A DNA stretch of 64,000 nt from Platanthera guangdongensis (Eukaryota; Streptophyta; Magnoliopsida; Asparagales; Orchidaceae), in NCBI GenBank assembly GCA_039583875.1, contig CM077162.1, positions 51,797,675-51,861,674 on the forward strand, read 5' to 3'. Under the pieces are notes generated by a model. It had not been told where the DNA came from and ran no database searches. It saw only the letters and a list, made by a program, of their open reading frames with translations. The translations under genes were made by a program, and so were the position numbers. Shown in pieces: positions 42,133 through 54,042 of this stretch (position 1 is its first letter; each line of letters starts with the position of its first letter).

Positions 42133-44172
42133 ATGGGTTCAGGAGAAAACTATAAAGAACTTGGTTCAATGAAGTTGCCTATCTGCAGGAAGGAAATATT
42201 TGGAATATGGAAGGAAAGGGTCAGACTATTTATGGAGGCATATGATCCTAGAATTTATATAACAGTTAAGGAAGGACCATATATTCCAATGAAGGTTTCT
42301 GTTCTTGATGCTAATCAAAGGATTCCTAAGGATTTTTCAAAAAAGACTAAGGATGAGATCATCTTGGCTACAATGGATAAAAGAGCACAGAATATTATAG
42401 TGAGTGGCATAGATGACTCAACATTCCAGAATCTGATTCACTGCAAAACCTCCAAGGAGATGTGGGATACATTGGTTGTCTAAATGGAGGGATCTGAAGA
42501 GTTTAGGCAAGATAGAAAGTCTATGCTTAATCAAGAATATGAGAGTTTCAGACAAGCGAAGTCTGATAGCATAACTGAATATTATAAGAAGTTCTACAGA
42601 ATTGTAAATGAACTAATGTCCTATGGAAGAATCTTCAGTTCTTATGAGCTGAATGACAAATTCCTTATATCTTTGACTAAGGATAGGGATACAAAGATCT
42701 GTGTCATAAGGGAAGTGGCCAGACTTGCAGAAATTTCACCTCCAACACTATTTGGCAAATTGCTATCTTATGAGATGCAACTGTTGGCCAGAAAGGAGGA
42801 AGAGAAAAATACAAAGGTTGACTCTAGAGAAAAGTCAGTGGCCTTCAAGGTAGAAGCCACAAGGAAGAATAGGAGGATGTCTCCATCTTCTCCTAAGAAA
42901 GCTGCAGAGGTGATCTCAAAAAATTCTGATAATCACAGTTTAGACAGAAGTAATTCTGATGAAGAATTTGCTGCTTTTACAAGGCAATTTCAGAGATTCT
43001 TAAGGAAGAAGCAGTGGAAATCTAAGACATCCTCATCTCAGTCCAAGGATGACTATTATCAGAAGAGGAAATCATCCAGGAAGGACAGGAATGGGACAAA
43101 GCCTAGCAAATCAACTACATCAAAGATTATTTGCTATTGCTGCAACAGACCTGGACATGTTGTGGCTGACTGTCCAGACAAAAGGAAGGAGTCTGCTGAT
43201 AAAAAGAAGTCTCAGCACAATAGCAAGAAGGATAAATCCTTGGTTGATAAGAAAGAAAAATGTTGGACAGATCAATCAATTTTAGAGTCTGAATCTGAGG
43301 CTGAGGCCTATATTGGTTTGTTTGCAACAGAAGAAGAGGATGAGTTCTTGAAATTACTGGACTCTATCTATGAGCAAGAAGACCATCAGTGTAAATGACT
43401 GATGGTTATACCTGAAGAAGACCAGTGCCAGACTCAACCTGGTCCCAGTAAGGTAAAAAGTTTATCTACAGATTCTGATTACTACACTGGGTCAGAATCA
43501 GATGCATCTGCATCAAGAGATGTAGATGGGTCTGAATCTGAAGGAGATATTCATCAGCTTATAGATTAATATGGGGATTTGTTGCAGGCACTCAAGAGAA
43601 GCAAAAACCTGGCCAAAAATCAGGCTAAGGAAATTGCAGCTCTTAAGTTGGCTGCATCTGATTCAAAAAAGCTGCTGAATCAGAAGATGAATGAGATTGC
43701 CAAGCTAAAAAACATAACTGTTATTCAGATGGGTACAATCACATTCAAAAATGATCAGATCAAAAGTCTGGAAGACAGACTTCAGAAAGAGAAGGAAATA
43801 GTGGCTAGTTTCTCTAAGCCAAAATCTGTCATACCCTTAATTGATGACTTTGTGTCTCAAAAGGGTAAGGCAGGATTAGGCTTTAAGAGAACTGCATGGG
43901 CTGCACAGTCCAATAATAAAGGCAAAGCCCCATCACAAAACAAAAGATCCGCTGCCAACAATATAACTAATATTGTACCTAAAAAGAGGTATAATAAGTA
44001 TGTGTGCTGGTGCTGTGGCAAGATAGGCCAATATGCCTTAGACTGTTGGCACAATACCAGTGTCAGGAAGAATAGCAGTCTACCTGTTAGAGGAGCTGCA
44101 GGCAGATTTGTCAAGTTTCAGTCTAACTTGAACCAAGGACCCAAAAGTTATTTGGTTTCTAAGGTTAAGTAA
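42133..44172 (+). pseudogene. gag: RE7 gag with three internal stops
   Basis: Nearly the same length as RE1 gag (680 codons) and closely related: ELGSMKLPICRKEIFGIWKE start, knuckles CYCCNRPGHVVADC and CWCCGKIGQYALDC (His replaced by Gln in the second). Internal stops: TAA 42481-42483, TGA 43396-43398 and TAA 43567-43569. It ends at TAA 44170-44172, the same place as in RE1, with pol following in frame. Confidence 0.9.
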
Positions 44173-44175
44173 TCT

Positions 44176-45993
44176 TTGTTGCAGGTGAGTCCAAGTTGCC
44201 AGGCCCCTATATGGTACTTGGACAGTGGATGTTCCAGGCACATGACTGGAATAAGAGGATTGCTAAAGGACTACTCACCAGTATTGAATGGGCCTAAAGT
44301 AATCTTTGGTGGTTCTGAAAAAGGAGTCATCAAAGGGTTTGGTAACATTTCTAGCAACTTAATCACTATCAACCAAGTGGCTTGTGTGAAGGGTTTGAAA
44401 CACAACCTAATAAGCATAAGCCAGCTGAGTGATCTTGGATATGACATTTCATTTATCAAGAATGGGTGTCATATCAAGGGGTCAAGTGATCAAAAAGTTA
44501 TATTGACTGGATATAGAAAAAGAAATGTGTATTGCCTAAACTTTGAGAGTGAGAATAAAAATTCTCTTATCTGTCTTGTGGTTGATGAGAAAGCTTCTCA
44601 TTGTGTCAAATAGCACAAGAGGCTAGCTCATCTTAACTACAACTCTATTGGCCAACTCTTTAGTAAAGAGTTAGTGAGGAATGGTCCTCAAGTTAAGTGC
44701 TTTAAGGATGGAATATGCTCAGCTTGTCAAAAAGTCAAGCAGACTAGATCCTCCTTTCATAGCCTAGAAACGAAAGACTCAGTGAGGTGCTTATACCTCT
44801 TACATATGGATTTATCTAGTCCTATGCCAGTTCATAGTCTAGGTAGGAAGGTCTACACTTTTGTGGTTGTAGATGACTATTCTAGATTTTCATGGGCATT
44901 CGTTCTGAGGAAGAAATCTGAAACCCCAAATGTCTTCTGCAATTTTGTCAAACAAATTCAGAATGAATTAGATAGTTTAGTGGTCAAAATCAGAAGTGAC
45001 CATGGAACTGAATTCTAATCTGAAAGTATGACAAGGGTGTGTGAAGAATTTGGGATTCATCAGGAATTCTCCTTACCTAGAACACCTCAACAAAATGACA
45101 TTGCTGAAAGAAAGAATAGGACATTAATTGAGGCTGGAATAATACTATTGAGTGACACTACTCTCTCAGAATATTTTTGGGCTGAGACAGTAAACACTGC
45201 ATGTCATGTGCTCAATAGGGCTTCCATCACCAAAAGCCACAAAAAGACACCCTATGAGGTTATGAAAGGCAGAAAACCAAACTTATCCTATTTTAGGATC
45301 TTTGGTTGCAAGTGCTATGTGCTTAATAATGGTAAGTCTCACCTAACTAAGTTTGCTGCCAAATCCCAAGATTGGATATTTGTTGGGTACAACAATAATA
45401 GTAAGGCTTATAGTGTCTACAATTTGTCTACTCAAGTTATAGAAGAGTCTGTTCATGTCATATTTGATGAATCCAGACTTATTAACAGTGAGTTGCCTAG
45501 TAGTTCTTGTAGCACTACAGGTATACTGTAGAAGATGGACCAGCTTACTATCAGAGAAGATCCAACTGCAAAGCAGGATGAGGAAAATGGTAGTTGCTGT
45601 CCAGGGGGAGTACAAGACACTCACGAGGCTAGTGAAGACCATGAGGTGCAGCATAATGAAGAGATTGAAGAAGGTCAAACTGTTGATAGATTACCTCTAG
45701 CAGTTAGACATTTAAAGGATCATCCTGCACACCAAATCATTGGTGATCCAAGACATGGAGTACAAACAAGAAGCAGGAACTTAAATACAGTTCTTTGCTC
45801 AAGCTTCTTATCTCAACTGGAACCCAAGAGATTTGAAGAAGTTATTCAAGACCCACACTAGTTTGATGATATGCAGGAGGAGTTAAGTCAATTCAGAAGG
45901 TGCAAGGTCTGGGAGTTGGTTCCAAAACCAAAGGGCCACAATGTCATAGGGACAAAGTGGATTTATAGAAACAAGCTTGATGAGAGTGGGATC
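44176..45993 (+). pseudogene. pol: RE7 pol: protease, integrase and start of RT, truncated
   Basis: Protease WYLDSGCSRHMTG; pre-integrase and integrase with LLHMDLSSPM, RSDHGTEF and NDIAERKNRT, so the DDE positions are kept. RT begins [26 protein letters not shown] and is cut after NKLDESGI. Stops: TAG 44611-44613, TAA 45016-45018, TAG 45529-45531 and TAG 45859-45861. Confidence 0.9.
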
Positions 45994-46252
45994 TGAAAGA
46001 ATTAGTGCCTAACCACCTAGAGGGGGGGAGTGAATAGGTGTAATTCCTGTTTTTCTTTTAAGGCAGAAAAGCTGTTCAGTTACCTAATAATAAACTGTAA
46101 ATTCTACTGCTAACATAGCACAACAATCATAGAAACAATCAAATACAGAGTGCACACAGTTTTTATAGTGGTTCTCCAAGGTCTGAGTACATCCACTTTC
46201 CCCCTTCTCCTATCTAGCAGTGTACTAGATTCGGCCTAAATTTTGCACTTCA

Positions 46253-46487
46253 CCTCAGATCCTCAGATCTTACAACTCAGAACCTCCACCAAGGCTCCTA
46301 CAACTCAGGCAATCTGCCCTACCTCAGCCTTCAACAAGGCCTACACTCAAAGATCACAATCTCTTACAACTCAGGCTCACAGCCCTACCTCAGCCTTATA
46401 CAAGGCCTACCACTCAGAGAATTTACTCTCCTACACTCAGCCTTTATATAACAGGCTTACAGTCTCAGATCTATAAAGATCCTAAAA
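46253..46487 (-). other. Serial stem-loop array in RE8 LTR
   Basis: Read on the minus strand, modules again run TGTAG ... TGAG with self-pairing arms (for example GATCT/AGATC at both ends, AGCC/GGCT, GAGA/TCTC). Confidence 0.75.
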
Positions 46488-46865
46488 AAATTTGATTTAA
46501 CAAAGTAATTAACCACCACCCAGATAAAGAGAGAAGGGATGGATGGCTTCTTGAACAGTTCCTGGAAGAACTTGATGGCAGAGCACAACCTCTCTTAGCT
46601 TTCTTCAAAGCTTCTTGAATCTGAACTCAGTAGGGTTGAACTCTTGAGAAGTTGAACTTCAATCAGCTTCTGACTTGAGATTCAGATCTCAATCTGAATC
46701 TTTCTTGGCAGCCTGGTTCAGCACTGCTCTCCTTAGATGGAGCTCTCTCTCTCCAACTTCTTAGATCTTCTGTCGAAGGTCTTCTACTTTTTGTGTTGTT
46801 AGATATCTGTGTAGATCTTCAATCTTAATTGTAATCGATCATCCGTTCTATTGAAGGAGAAAGCC

Positions 46866-46905
46866 TTTTTATAGTCTTCCTCCATGGTAACCGGCTGATC
46901 CGGTT
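46866..46905 (-). promoter_or_regulatory. RE8 LTR promoter: dyad and TATA box
   Basis: TATAAAAAG on the minus strand, with AACCGG and CCGGTT 5 bp apart just upstream. The dyad is perfect here, as in RE1. Confidence 0.7.
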
Positions 46906-47029
46906 TCTAACAACTTCTGACAGCTTTGACAGTTGCAGTAGACCGATTAGTAATGGCAGCTGTCAAGTCATCCAATCACTTCTTGAAATACTGTCTCTGT
47001 CTGAAAGTTTCGAGACTGATCTTCATTAT

Positions 47030-47630
47030 GTTTCGACACAAATATACTAAGTGTCGACAGAAGTGGACTAAGTGTCGACACATGCCTTGGTGGTGTCGAC
47101 ACATCTCCTTTGTTGCTGTTAATACTTCTCGACACAGCCTTCTATTGAATGTATCGACACAGATTCTGTGTGTCGACATAAATACTACTTATTTAACATA
47201 GTTGAAACTTTGTTGTGTGTCGACATAAGTTCTGTGTGTCGACATAGTTGATGTCGACAAAGTCTTCTGTGTGTCGACATTGCCTCTGTGTGTCGACACA
47301 GTTACTTCTTCTTTAACTTTGTTGAAATTCTGCAGTATGTTGACAAAGTCTTCAGTGTGTCGACACTGCCTCTGTGTGTCGACACAGTTGATGTCGACTA
47401 AGTATTCCTGTGTGTCGACACTGAATTTTGGTGTCGACACAGTTGATGTCGACAATGCTTCTATGTTGTGTCGACACTGCCTCCTGGTGTCGACACAATT
47501 TCTTCTGGTGTCGACAAAGGCTTTCCTGGTGTCGACACACCTAACTCCAAGTGTCGACACAGCTTTTCTCTAGTGTCGACACAAGTCTTCATATGTGTCG
47601 ACACTGCTTCTCTAGGTGTCGACATATGGA
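47030..47630. repeat. GTGTCGACAC palindrome array in RE8 LTR
   Basis: Many exact copies and variants, densest at 47340-47600. It reads open in several frames as repeated CRH/VDT/VST peptides, which are artefacts of the repeat. Confidence 0.9.
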
Positions 47631-47769
47631 CTTAGAAATTTTCTTGCATTCCCACATTTACTTAACCTGCACATATAAACTCAAAACACATCAAATACAC
47701 CTTGATGCATACCATTGAGTAGGGTGAGGCTTCTTCAAATCTGGTACACATTTTCCAATGTACCCAACA

Positions 47770-48034
47770 ATCTCCCACTATTTGGAGAAGTCATAATCCT
47801 TAGTCAATGATATACATCATACATAACAAATACACAGAATGATGTATAAAAATATTATATGACAGGGTAACTACTTAAAATAAAACAAAAAAGATATTTC
47901 ATTATAGAATAAGTATGCTAACACACTGAGCATTTATTATAATTTTGTTTCAACTTCCAATACTTTTTTTAACAAAAGTTTACATAGATTTTAATACAAA
48001 GGATTACAATGTTATAAAATCTAGTAAAACTAAT
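47770..48034 (-). other. RE8 polypurine tract and 3' untranslated stretch
   Basis: Minus strand AGTGGGAGAT (47770-47779) before the LTR, one change from the RE1 tract. The rest to the ORF3 end is AT-rich with no gene. Confidence 0.8.
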
Positions 48035-48920
48035 CTAAGGCAGCTCTGGCTCCTTGATGACAATTCCTTTGCCTGATTGGACTTTAGCTTGTACAGGAAC
48101 ATTAGTGTCATCAGCTGGCTTCTTTCCCTTTAGATCTTTCTTCTTCAGTTCTTCAGCCCTTATTTTTTGTCTTTCAAAGTAGTGAAAGGGCTTAGGGAAA
48201 TATTTGCTAGGCTCCTGAGCATTAGGAGGTAGCTTCCCTAGTTTTGCCTTTCTTTTGTACTGAACTATGGCTTCTTGTCTGGCCTCATGCTTTTGCCATT
48301 CTTGTGCAGAGTACCATTTACCCCTATCTAGGGTATTGTCCTTCACAGCTTTCCAAGCAGTGAGGGTGATATTCCTAGATGATGGGCTCCACTACTCAAA
48401 ATCTTGCTTTAACTCTGCCTGTTCTTTGAATCTCTTCTTGGACAAAAGAGTTTCTTGCTCTTTCAATACTGCCTCTGGCACAGGCTTATCTACTTTCTCA
48501 AGAATAATATTTTTATTACCTTCAGGAGGACTGTACATAGATTGTACTTCATGATGGGTCATCTCAAAAACTGCTGGAGGATAGATTACTTGAGCAACTT
48601 CAGCTTGCTCACCTCCAAAATATGCAGGGTTTATACCAGATTCTGCCACATTGTCATCATCACACAGGGTTGGATATCCAAATGTGGCTCTGATGCTATT
48701 GGAAATCCATTTAGCATGATCAGATCCAGCTTTGACTAATACTCTCTCCCACCTTTATGACTTCTCTGGCCAGATGATCCCTAAGGTCATCCTTCTGAAA
48801 TCAGATTTGTTCATCCAGAAAATTAACACAATCCTTATAAAATCCCTTTAACTTTAGCTGCATGCCAGAAATAGTCTTTTGAGATAGCTCAATAGCTGTT
48901 TTGATAACAGTTATGCCTTC
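48035..48920 (-). pseudogene. RE8 ORF3 C-terminal part, cut by RE9
   Basis: Homologous to the last 300 codons of RE1 ORF3: NPAYFGGEQAEVAQVIYPP, SKKRFKEQAEL, then a TAG (48392-48394) and SPSSRN, GKLPPNAQEPSKYFPKPFHY, GKGIVIKEPELP to the end at 48035. The TAG lies at the same codon as the RE1 TAG at 10281-10283, followed by the same WS residues. Further stops lie upstream (about 48650-48760). Function unknown. Confidence 0.85.
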
Positions 48921-49571
48921 TGTAAGACCCCCCCCCCCCCCCTTTTTTTTTCTTTTTTCAACACCGGGGTCTTAGGCGCAGAACCGCCGTTTTGCGGTGA
49001 CTCCTTCACGCCCTGAAGGGTCATCACCACAAAGCGCCGATTCTGCCGGCCAATTCGATCACAGAAAAGTAGCATAATGAAGTAAAATGGAAACTATCTG
49101 TCCATAGAGAAACACATGTCATAATAAATATAACTCCACGAAGGGAGTGTCCACAGAAAATAACATCAGAGTAGCCAAAAACGGGCTTATGCCTGGTACA
49201 TCATAACCTCACTACAAGATCTCTCATGCAGAAACAAAAGTAGAAAACTACTCAAGGTCGAGACTCACGGTCCCGACTGTGTGAACTCCGGAGCTAGACT
49301 GCCCCACCTCCAAGCGCACCGGTCTCTGGGGCTGCTCCTCCATGCTAGTCTCCACGATCCCCTAAATGATGCGGTTCGAAAACCGTTAGTCTAAAAGACT
49401 AAGTCCTATCATCCCCCGCCGCTTCCCCCACGGCTCCTAGGCACCGAGCGGAGAGGAAGAAAGGGGAGGACGTGAAGGTGGAGAATATCAAAAGCAGATG
49501 GCAGTGGGCCTATACTAGCAAATTCTATAGCATAATAAGACAATAAGCTGAAATATGAAAAGTAACCTTTA

Positions 49572-49792
49572 CTTATGTGAAAACACATAAGCCAAGGGGT
49601 CTTCTGCAAGGCTCCCATCGTATAAAAAGTCCCATACCAATTTATACGTTGGGGTGTCGATTATCAATAACAGTGGATATATATATAAAAAATTTAACCT
49701 TAATTTATAAACTTGCCCACACAAGCTTATAGACCAAGGGGTCGTTTTGCAGGTCCTAAAGTATAAGCGTCCCATTCCACTTATACTTTAGG
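49572..49792. other. Four serial hairpins in RE9 left LTR
   Basis: CTTATGTG/CACATAAG (49572-49591, AAAA loop); CCCATCGTATAAA/TTTATACGTTGGG (49614-49653, one mismatch); an imperfect one around 49700-49735; and perfect CCTAAAGTATAAG/CTTATACTTTAGG (49755-49792). The first two and last two form a duplicated module with ccaaggggtc between hairpins. The right LTR has the same at about 59665-59885. Confidence 0.88.
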
Positions 49793-52691
49793 TGTCAAGG
49801 TTAAGGGTAACGATTATGCTATGACATGCAAGTGGGTATGATGGACATGCAAGTGCAACACACACACCCGACTCTGTGCACACAGACCTTTAGTTCCCCC
49901 TTTTTGGAGCCGTAATCTCCCAGGATACCTCCGTAGTGGCAGACGGAAGCGGTGGGTTGGGCCTCGCCCACCTCTAAACCAGTAAAGCACTACCAGTCAG
50001 ACCTATCGTACGCCTCAACGCTTGGTGCACGAAGCGGACTCCTGCGTACTCTTGCCGGCTGGCGCACCGGACTTCTGTTGGCGAAGTGCTAACCACACTT
50101 GCCGAGTCAACGTATTGGCGTCGGTGCATCGACCCTCCAATACCGAAGACCCACCACCTTAATTTCCTTTCCTGTTATGCACATGCAAATTAGCGTAATC
50201 AAAAGTCGAGTCGTAGCTCCCCGGACCAACACGTCCGACTCACACAATCGAGCCGAAGCTCCCCGGACCCAAAGTCCGCCTTTTAACCATCCGAGCCGAA
50301 GCTCCTAACCAACATCCGGTGCCCTCAGTGTTTGTGATATGTGCAACCCTAATTATTAAGTTACTCTTTTCAGCTTGTTAAAACAGTTTACGTTAACCCA
50401 GGACTGCCCCCGGTATTCCCTGTGAAGGGCTCTCAAGGGGCACTAGGAACTGTGTTGGGATTACGCCCAGCGTTCCCTTTCGCAAGGTACTTATTTATTA
50501 TTGGTTGATTCCCTTACCCATTATTTTCTCATGTTCCGATAGGCTAATCCTAGGGTGATTTGACTCCACTCACCTCGGGGAGGACGATCTTTCGCCGGAC
50601 CCGAGCGCCTTTAAACCCTAGACAAAATAACACCCTACTCACTTATCTTCCAAGATGCACCCAAATTTATTTACCCTTCCAGCAAACCAATCAAGACTCT
50701 TCACATGTGCCCTAATTCATGACCCAACTGATTTTCTGCAGTTTTACTAAATGCAGCCCACTTAAGCTATATGGCCCGTAAAAAGGGAAGTACATGAAAT
50801 ACTCATCCAGTACCCTTATGACAATTTTTAGAGGGATAAAAAGGACATTTGAAACATAAATCCAGAAATCCATAATTTTCCTAATTTGTCTGATAATTAA
50901 TTTATTTATTCTAGTGTCCCAAAAGGCCCAGGTTTGAACATGAAATACCATTTTCAGACAAGATAATAATCCACTAAATTTATGATAATTACAAAATGCC
51001 TAATCAACTCCAAATCCTAAGTCTTCCAATTTTTTAGCAAAGCTTAGGCCTTTAAATTTAATTTCAAAGATGCCCCATAATAAGTCATTTTAAAAGATTC
51101 TAGAGAAAATATACCTCCAAAAATTCAGAGAAAATTCAGGGATGATTGTGATGCACTACAAGTACCCTAGAAAAAGTTTCATAATTTATCATTTGGAAAT
51201 AAGACTATATTTGATTTTCTTATGAACTTTCTAATTCAAGGGTTAATGAACAAAGTATGCTAATCAGTCATCAAATATTTCCACAAAAATTCCCATATGA
51301 TAAAATTGAGCTAAAAACACTATGCAGCAAGTTTCATGATTTTTCAGTAAGTAATGGCCTCTGACAAGAATTATTTAATATGTAATCAAAATAAAGCACT
51401 TGTGAAGTAGATGCCCTAAATAGATATCCAAAAATTCTAACAAAATTCATACAAGATTATTATAACCTAAAACTAACTCTGCTCATGTTTCATACCCTCT
51501 CTATGGGCAGTGAGACCACAATAGCCAAAATATTAATTAGGGCATTACTATTGATTACAAATGAAGTGCTATAAACATTGTCCAAAATTCCTCAAGTAAA
51601 TTATCAGAGGCTCAACATACCCTAATCCCCTCACTACCCAAATTTGGTTAAGTTTCAAGATGTTTAGCTAACCTAAACTTACACTACAAGTTTTAGGTCC
51701 TAAGCTAGGGTTAGGGTTTTGGGGCCCCTATCCTTTTCAAAACTAGCTAATATTTTTAACAGTGGGTTCTATATATCCTAGGAACCTCCTTGCAAAATTT
51801 GGAGTTCATCCAAGGTGTTTAGGACTCATACCCTTCACAAGGCCAAAAGGTCCCTCCTTAGGGTTTTACCTAGGAACTTAGGGCAAATCTATTCCTCCCT
51901 ACCCCATATCCCATGTGGAGGTGATAAGTGCTATAACAAGCCAAGGGTCCAAATTTCAGCCTCTGTTGAGGTGATTTGGTCACTCAAAACCACAAGTGCA
52001 CCTTTTGACCAAAGAGCCCTTATAAAGGTATAGTTAGGGTTGGGTCAAAACCTATTCAAACCTCATCCAAATTAAATGCAATTTTATACAGGTACCTAAT
52101 TTGAACCCAGGGACCACTCACCAAAATTTGGGAGGGTTTGGAGGTGCTTAGGGCACCTATTTAATTTACCTAATAATTATTAAATATTTACAAAAACTAT
52201 AGAAATATTTTATCCAAAAATTCCCCTTTTTGGGCAGGCCCTAGGTATGTCTAGGATAGACCCTCTGCCAAAATTTCAGCCAATTTGGGCTAGGGGTGAA
52301 GAGTGGGCACTCAATTTAATGACTGCCTAGCCCTAAGGGTATGTCCCACCAAAATGGGTGCACTGGTCAGACCTTACACCCAAATGGGTTCAAACTAATT
52401 TTAAAATAAATTAGACTCAAGGACTACAACTTTCATGTTGAAGTATTTTCCACCAGAAGATCCTAAGTATTTTTAAAGTTTAAAACCATTAATATAAAAA
52501 ACTGTGACAGAATTGCATTAATATAAACTATTTCCTATAGTTTAATATCAGGCCCGCACGAATCTTGAAGCGAAAGGGACGGAATCCCTTCGTCTTCTTC
52601 CCTGAGCCGACGGCCAGGATTCATCCCGCCTGGAGCCACTTCCAAACGCCACTGCCGGCGACCCGACCACCTCCCCGGCCGGCCACCGGCA

Positions 52692-52715
52692 CCACCACCT
52701 CCGTTGAGGTGGTGG
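52692..52715. other. Perfect 10-bp hairpin in RE9 left LTR
   Basis: CCACCACCTC and GAGGTGGTGG around a CGTT loop; the same at 62785-62808. RE5 has slightly decayed versions near 28215 and 38010. Confidence 0.92.
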
Positions 52716-52811
52716 CCATCCCCAGGCGGCGGCTTGGCCGCCGGAAACCCCTTTTTCGGCGATCCCGAGAGGTGAGTTTTCTTCAGAAAAATCCATGAAA
52801 ACCGAATTGGA

Positions 52812-52831
52812 TCGGGCTCAATTGAGCCCGA
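52812..52831. other. 20-bp perfect palindrome in RE9 left LTR
   Basis: TCGGGCTCAATTGAGCCCGA; the same at 62905-62924, and a 22-bp form in RE5 at 38129-38150. Confidence 0.97.
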
Positions 52832-53312
52832 ACCTTGGTCCTATCGATTGCTATGATCTAATCATGAGTTAAGGAGAGGGGGAGGACCTTCCTGGCGGCC
52901 TGAATGCGTGAGGAGCGGCGGGATGCCATTGACGACGGCGGCGGCGCTCGGCTTCTGCAACTGCACAGTGGAATGGCTCGTCTCCTCCAGGTAAAAGCTC
53001 TAAAATGATCCCCCTGGCTCCCTGAAGGTGTTTAAATGGCAAACGGGGGAGGGGGAAGGCTGGTTCTTCAATGGCCATTAACACCATTAAAGGTGTGGCT
53101 CGGGTTGTGTGGAGGGGGGCTGAACCCACCCCTTGGTGGCCGGGAAACGGCTGGAATCAACTCCTCTCCCCTAGAGGAGTTGATTACAGCCATAATTGGT
53201 GGCTGTTAGCCTTGCTTGGCCGGCCTCTCACTTCCCCTTCCTCTTCCTCATTTTCTCTCTCCTCCATTATCATGGAGAGGAGCTCCTTTCTCTCTCCTAG
53301 TCACCTCTGGTT

Positions 53313-53790
53313 GACTAGTCAACCTCACAAGCTAAATGCAGCCCACTTGATTATGATGGTCATGGGAATGGGTTTAGCCTAAGGGAGAAGTGGCTTGAGC
53401 TTGGGTTAGCCCTTTTTGGGCTAAGTTTGACTTGACCCAAATGACGGTTGACCTGGTCAATTTGACCATCTAGGTTGACCCCATTGGATCTTGGGTTACC
53501 CATTGGCTTCCCTTAGGGTCTAGGTAGGGTTATGTAGGGTTACCCTGTACTTTGGAGGTCACATACCCTTAGTAAGGGTACTTTGACCAGGTTAGGGCTT
53601 GAGTTGACTTGGGTCAACCTGGCCTCTAGGGCTGACCCCAATGTGTTCTTAGTGACTCATTGACCTCACTTTAGGGTTAGGAGGGCATAGGTGGGGTCCT
53701 TTAGGCTAGGAGTAGGTCAATTGACCCTAAGTAGGCTAGTTTGACCCATTTAGAGCTAGGGTTGACCTTGGTCAACTGAGCCTCTTGGGT
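53313..53790. promoter_or_regulatory. W-box core cluster in RE9 left LTR U3
   Basis: About thirteen TTGAC and five GTCAA in 480 bp, where about one would be expected by chance; most are followed by C, giving the W-box TTGACC. Also present in the right LTR (about 63395-63890). WRKY binding is inferred. Confidence 0.65.
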
Positions 53791-54042
53791 TGACCTTAAT
53801 GGGTCCTTTTGGCTCTAATGGGCCTCCCAAAGTATTAGGGGTGTTGTGGTATGGTCTTGGGGTTAAGGTGTATCCCATGGTCATCCTTAACCATTGTTTA
53901 GAGTTCTACTATTTGCAGACCATGATGATCTCCCACCTTTTGTCCCCTATCTCCCAGCCTATTCCTGGCTTCCTAGGGTTTGTCATGACCTAGTCATGGC
54001 CAAAACCATTCTTAGGGGTCTAGTTGGAAATGGGATGTTACA

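Larger units (their letters stand above)
40311..45993 (+). mobile_element. RE7: SIRE-type Copia element, cut by RE8
   Basis: 5' LTR, PBS, gag and pol up to the first part of RT in one continuous frame with eight stops (including the gag-end stop) but no frameshift. At 45993 it is interrupted within RT by the inverted LTR of RE8. The remaining RT, RNase H, ORF3 and 3' LTR must lie beyond the window. Confidence 0.92.
45994..47769 (-). repeat. RE8 3' LTR (1776 bp)
   Basis: Plus strand begins TGAAAGAATT and ends ATGTACCCAACA, the reverse complement of the RE7 LTR ends. Stem-loop array 46253-46487, TATAAAAAG (minus strand) about 46866-46874, perfect AACCGG-N5-CCGGTT dyad about 46889-46905, palindrome array 47030-47630. 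Confidence 0.93.
45994..48920 (-). mobile_element. RE8: SIRE-type Copia element, 3' part only
   Basis: Minus strand: 3' LTR, polypurine tract and the end of ORF3, inserted into RE7 RT and itself cut by RE9 at 48920. Its LTR resembles RE7 more than RE1. The remaining part should follow the RE9 right LTR beyond the window. Confidence 0.9.
48921..54042 (-). repeat. RE9 3' LTR (left copy, 5122 bp)
   Basis: Plus strand starts TGTAAGACC and ends GGGATGTTACA. From left to right: C/T run, serial hairpins (49572-49792), repeated gagccgaagctcc-type units (50205-50310), an AT-rich body without genes (50340-52540), a GC-rich conserved block (52550-52790) with hairpin and palindrome, and a W-box-rich U3 (53310-53790). 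Short frames within it are not supported as genes. Confidence 0.96.

Noticed and set aside
51700..51720. Telomere-like agggttagggttt words in RE9 LTR
   Set aside because: Only two or three units, repeated once per LTR; not an interstitial telomere array.
52548..53382. Open frames in the GC-rich block of the RE9 LTR (also 62641-63285 and, in RE5, 37859-38461)
   Set aside because: Present in both LTR copies on both strands; hairpin and palindrome explain the conservation better than coding.
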